IMG/VR virus record: IMGVR_UViG_3300043399_000434
Location: 1-25,877 of that record
Length of the DNA: 25,877 bases
Source: a virus
Strand: one strand, 5' to 3'
In this document: piece by piece, positions 25,784-25,877 of the stretch
Layout: each line of letters opens with the position of its first letter
Numbering within the stretch: the stretch's first letter is position 1
Notes under the pieces: generated by a model
Database searches by the model: none
What the model was told of the DNA's origin: nothing
Seen by the model: the letters and a program-made list of their open reading frames with translations, nothing else
Program-made: the position numbers and the translations under genes

Positions 25784-25857
25784 TGGTAGCCCTGAAAGGT
25801 AACGCTCCTTTGTCTTCCGATTATCAGTCGGGTGCTCTACTTTTGAGCTACAGGGCT
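25784..25857 (-). tRNA. tRNA-Ile(GAT) with non-canonical elbow, CCA encoded
   Basis: Acceptor AGCCCTG/CAGGGCT, D-stem GCTC/GAGC and anticodon stem CCGA/TCGG with loop CTGATAA are sound; discriminator A, then CCA. The D-loop is AAAAGTA (no GG) and the T-loop is AGCGTTA (no TTC) within a perfect AAAGG/CCTTT stem. The usual D-loop/T-loop contacts are therefore missing on both sides. Confidence 0.82.
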
Positions 25858-25877
25858 ATGTGTTTATATTACACCTG

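Overview
The window looks like part of a large lytic tailed bacteriophage genome (Caudoviricetes, probably a myovirus with a T4-like expression programme). The evidence is tight packing of short genes with 1-20 nt overlaps, a T4-type ATP-dependent DNA ligase, an Rnl5-type RNA ligase in two pieces, five homing-endonuclease-like genes, eight tRNA genes with encoded CCA, and tail-fibre-like proteins. Many promoters match bacterial sigma70 closely (TTGACA, 17 bp, TGnTATAAT), and others resemble T4 late promoters (TATAAATA or GATAAATA). The host cannot be named from sequence alone; the promoters suggest an ordinary sigma70 host.

Region 1 (1-16554, all minus strand) is an early region of short, mostly unknown genes in small operons. 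Most operons start at a copy of the same strong promoter. Recognisable products are DNA ligase, an HNH nuclease, a TPR-glycosyltransferase, an AbrB-fold protein, an SH3-barrel (DUF2693-like) protein, RNA ligase pieces flanking a GIY-YIG nuclease, an L7/L12-CTD-like protein, a second GIY-YIG protein, a small deaminase and an HExxH metalloprotein. Several genes are tandem paralogues: the MNERI family, the MGLD/MGLE pair and two tiny MKR...RKPK proteins.

Region 2 (16555-18515, plus strand) holds two virion-type cassettes. Each has a GATAAATA late promoter, the leader TTTTAGGAGAACAA, a shared N-terminal tag and an almost identical terminator. One encodes a glycine-rich protein, the other a PKD-like plus BspA-like (DUF285) repeat protein.

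Region 3 (18519-20523, minus) is a Ro60-like DUF2828/vWA protein gene behind a roughly 520-nt leader. The first ~125 nt of the leader form a promoter-to-terminator RNA unit with a UUCG hairpin and a T-arm-like hairpin, a possible phage counterpart of a Ro/Y-RNA locus.

Region 4 (20524-25877) is a tRNA array (Gly-GCC, Val-TAC, Pro-TGG, Met-CAT, Ala-TGC, Gly-TCC, Leu-TAG, Ile-GAT) interleaved with a parvulin, an RNA polymerase omega-like protein, a saccharopine-dehydrogenase-like enzyme, a YkgJ-type cysteine-cluster protein, a membrane protein and two PD-(D/E)XK-like homing nucleases, one frameshifted. Several tRNAs have unusual elbows or anticodon loops.
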